Origin: an uncultured Lachnospira sp.
GTDB taxonomy: Bacteria > Bacillota > Clostridia > Lachnospirales > Lachnospiraceae
Direction: 5' to 3'
NCBI GenBank assembly: GCA_947306285.1
Contig: CAMZGB010000064.1
Span: 1-6,101 of the forward strand
Length of the DNA stretch: 6,101 nucleotides
The translations under genes were made by a program, and so were the position numbers. The notes below the pieces were generated by a model. That model did not search any database. It saw only the letters and a list, made by a program, of their open reading frames with translations, and had not been told where the DNA came from. Position 1 is the first letter of the stretch, and each line of letters starts with the position of its first letter. Shown here in pieces: positions 5,162 to 6,101 of the stretch.

Positions 5162-6101
5162 ATGAAAGTAAGCGATTATTTTTACGAGTTACCAGAAGAG
5201 TATATAGCTCAAGATCCGCTAGAGGATAGAAGCAGTTCGAAACTGATGGTACTTGATAAAAATACAGGCGAGATAAAACATCATATTTTTAAAGATATTG
5301 TAGATATGATTAATCCTGGCGATTGCATGGTTATTAATGATACGAAAGTTATCCCGGCACGACTATTTGGTGTTAAGGAAGATACTGGTGCAACTATTGA
5401 GTTGTTACTCTTAAAGCGAAATGCCGATGATGTTTGGGAGACTTTAGTTAAGCCTGGAAAGAAAGCTAGAGTTGGAGCAAAAATTGTCTTCGGCGAAGGC
5501 ATTTTAAAGGGCGAGATTATTGATGTTTTGGAAGATGGGAATCGCTTGATTAAGTTTGATTATGATGGAATTTTTGAAGAGGTGCTAGATCAACTTGGTG
5601 AGATGCCACTTCCTCCATACATCACTCATAAGTTAAAAGATAAAAATAGATATCAGACAGTTTATGCTGAGCACGATGGTTCGGCTGCGGCTCCTACGGC
5701 GGGACTTCATTTTACAAAAGAGTTGCTGAAAGAACTGGAAGATAAGGGTGTGAAGATTGTTCATGTGACTTTGCATGTTGGACTTGGAACTTTCAGACCA
5801 GTTAAGGTGGATAATATATTAGATCACAATATGCACTCTGAGTACTATGTAGTGAGTGAAGAGACTGCAGGCAAAATTAATGAGACAAAGAAGAATGGCG
5901 GAAGAGTGATTAGTGTTGGAACTACAAGTACAAGAACGCTTGAGACTGTGACTGATGAAGACGGGGTGGTTCACGCTGGCTCTGGTTGGACGCAGATTTT
6001 TATCTATCCTGGAATTAAGTTTAATTGTATAGATGCTTTGATTACAAACTTCCATTTGCCAGAGAGTACACTTTTGATGTTGGTTTCTGCGCTAGCTGGA
6101 A
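5162..6101 (+). CDS. queA: tRNA ribosyltransferase-isomerase (queuosine), 3' end missing
   Basis: QueA moves and isomerises the ribosyl part of S-adenosylmethionine onto preQ1 in tRNA, giving epoxyqueuosine at anticodon position 34 of GUN tRNAs (Asp, Asn, His, Tyr). 313 residues are visible; the family is about 340-350 long, so some 30 C-terminal residues lie beyond the window. Conserved blocks are MKVSDYFYELPEEYIAQ (1-17), DPLEDRSSSKLMVLD (18-32), INDTKVIPARLFG (about 58-70), GEMPLPPYI, HDGSAAAPTAGLHFT, HVGLGTFRPV, HSEYY, SVGTTSTRTLE, and ITNFHLPESTLLMLVSALAG at the edge. The start at 5162 is chosen because family members begin at this MKVSDF-like block. The frame also has ATGs at 5153 (adds MSE) and 5111 (adds 17 residues), and neither 5162 nor 5153 has a clear Shine-Dalgarno site. 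It is probably transcribed from upstream, since no promoter fits after the terminator. Confidence 0.93.
   Translation, partial: MKVSDYFYELPEEYIAQDPLEDRSSSKLMVLDKNTGEIKHHIFKDIVDMINPGDCMVINDTKVIPARLFGVKEDTGATIELLLLKRNADDVWETLVKPGKKARVGAKIVFGEGILKGEIIDVLEDGNRLIKFDYDGIFEEVLDQLGEMPLPPYITHKLKDKNRYQTVYAEHDGSAAAPTAGLHFTKELLKELEDKGVKIVHVTLHVGLGTFRPVKVDNILDHNMHSEYYVVSEETAGKINETKKNGGRVISVGTTSTRTLETVTDEDGVVHAGSGWTQIFIYPGIKFNCIDALITNFHLPESTLLMLVSALAG

Noticed and set aside
5281..6055. Minus-strand frames of 73 and 78 codons opposite queA
   Set aside because: queA motifs are continuous on the plus strand here; the minus frames have no family features.
1..6101. A previously undescribed multi-gene system, CRISPR array or mobile element
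   Set aside because: All long frames belong to known housekeeping or widespread membrane families; no spaced repeats, transposase, integrase or toxin-antitoxin-like pair is visible on either strand.

Overview
The window looks like ordinary chromosomal DNA from a low-GC Gram-positive anaerobe of the class Clostridia. The best guess is a Lachnospiraceae-like bacterium (Butyrivibrio, Pseudobutyrivibrio or Roseburia type). That rests on AT-rich intergenic DNA, perfect SigA-type promoter hexamers, a tRNA-sensing T-box leader, strong GGAG ribosome binding sites, a PheS with a four-cysteine insertion, and a DUF4190-like small membrane protein. The placement is inferred from sequence style, not from a database search.

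Layout, left to right. (1) 1-378 (+): the 3' end of a gene for a DUF4190-like membrane protein with a Pro/Glu- and Asn/Tyr-rich head; its start lies outside the window. (2) 381-420: a near-perfect hairpin with an A-run before it and a T-run after it. It sits between two converging genes and should terminate transcription from both sides. (3) 429-1298 (-): a six-helix YihY/BrkB family membrane protein. (4) 1299-1650: a divergent intergenic region with no protein gene. It holds a consensus extended -10 promoter and a complete Phe-type T-box leader with a UUC specifier. (5) 1651-2670 and 2685-5105 (+): pheS and pheT, the alpha and beta subunits of phenylalanyl-tRNA synthetase, 14 bases apart. (6) 5111-5147: a 13-bp hairpin plus T5 that ends the pheST unit. 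(7) 5162-6101 (+): queA, running off the right edge about 30 codons before its expected end.

How the genes work together. Uncharged tRNA-Phe should bind the leader through the UUC specifier and the UGGU bulge, stabilise the antiterminator, and so raise expression of the enzyme that charges that tRNA. queA, for queuosine synthesis on other tRNAs, follows directly. The pheT terminator ends only 5 bases before its first plausible conserved-region start, which leaves no room for a promoter of its own after the hairpin. Expression of queA is therefore probably tied to read-through or to a promoter inside pheT.

I found no mobile element, CRISPR array, tRNA/rRNA gene or new multi-gene system. The points most worth a second look are the unusual predicted terminator fold of the T-box and the queA start/terminator arrangement.
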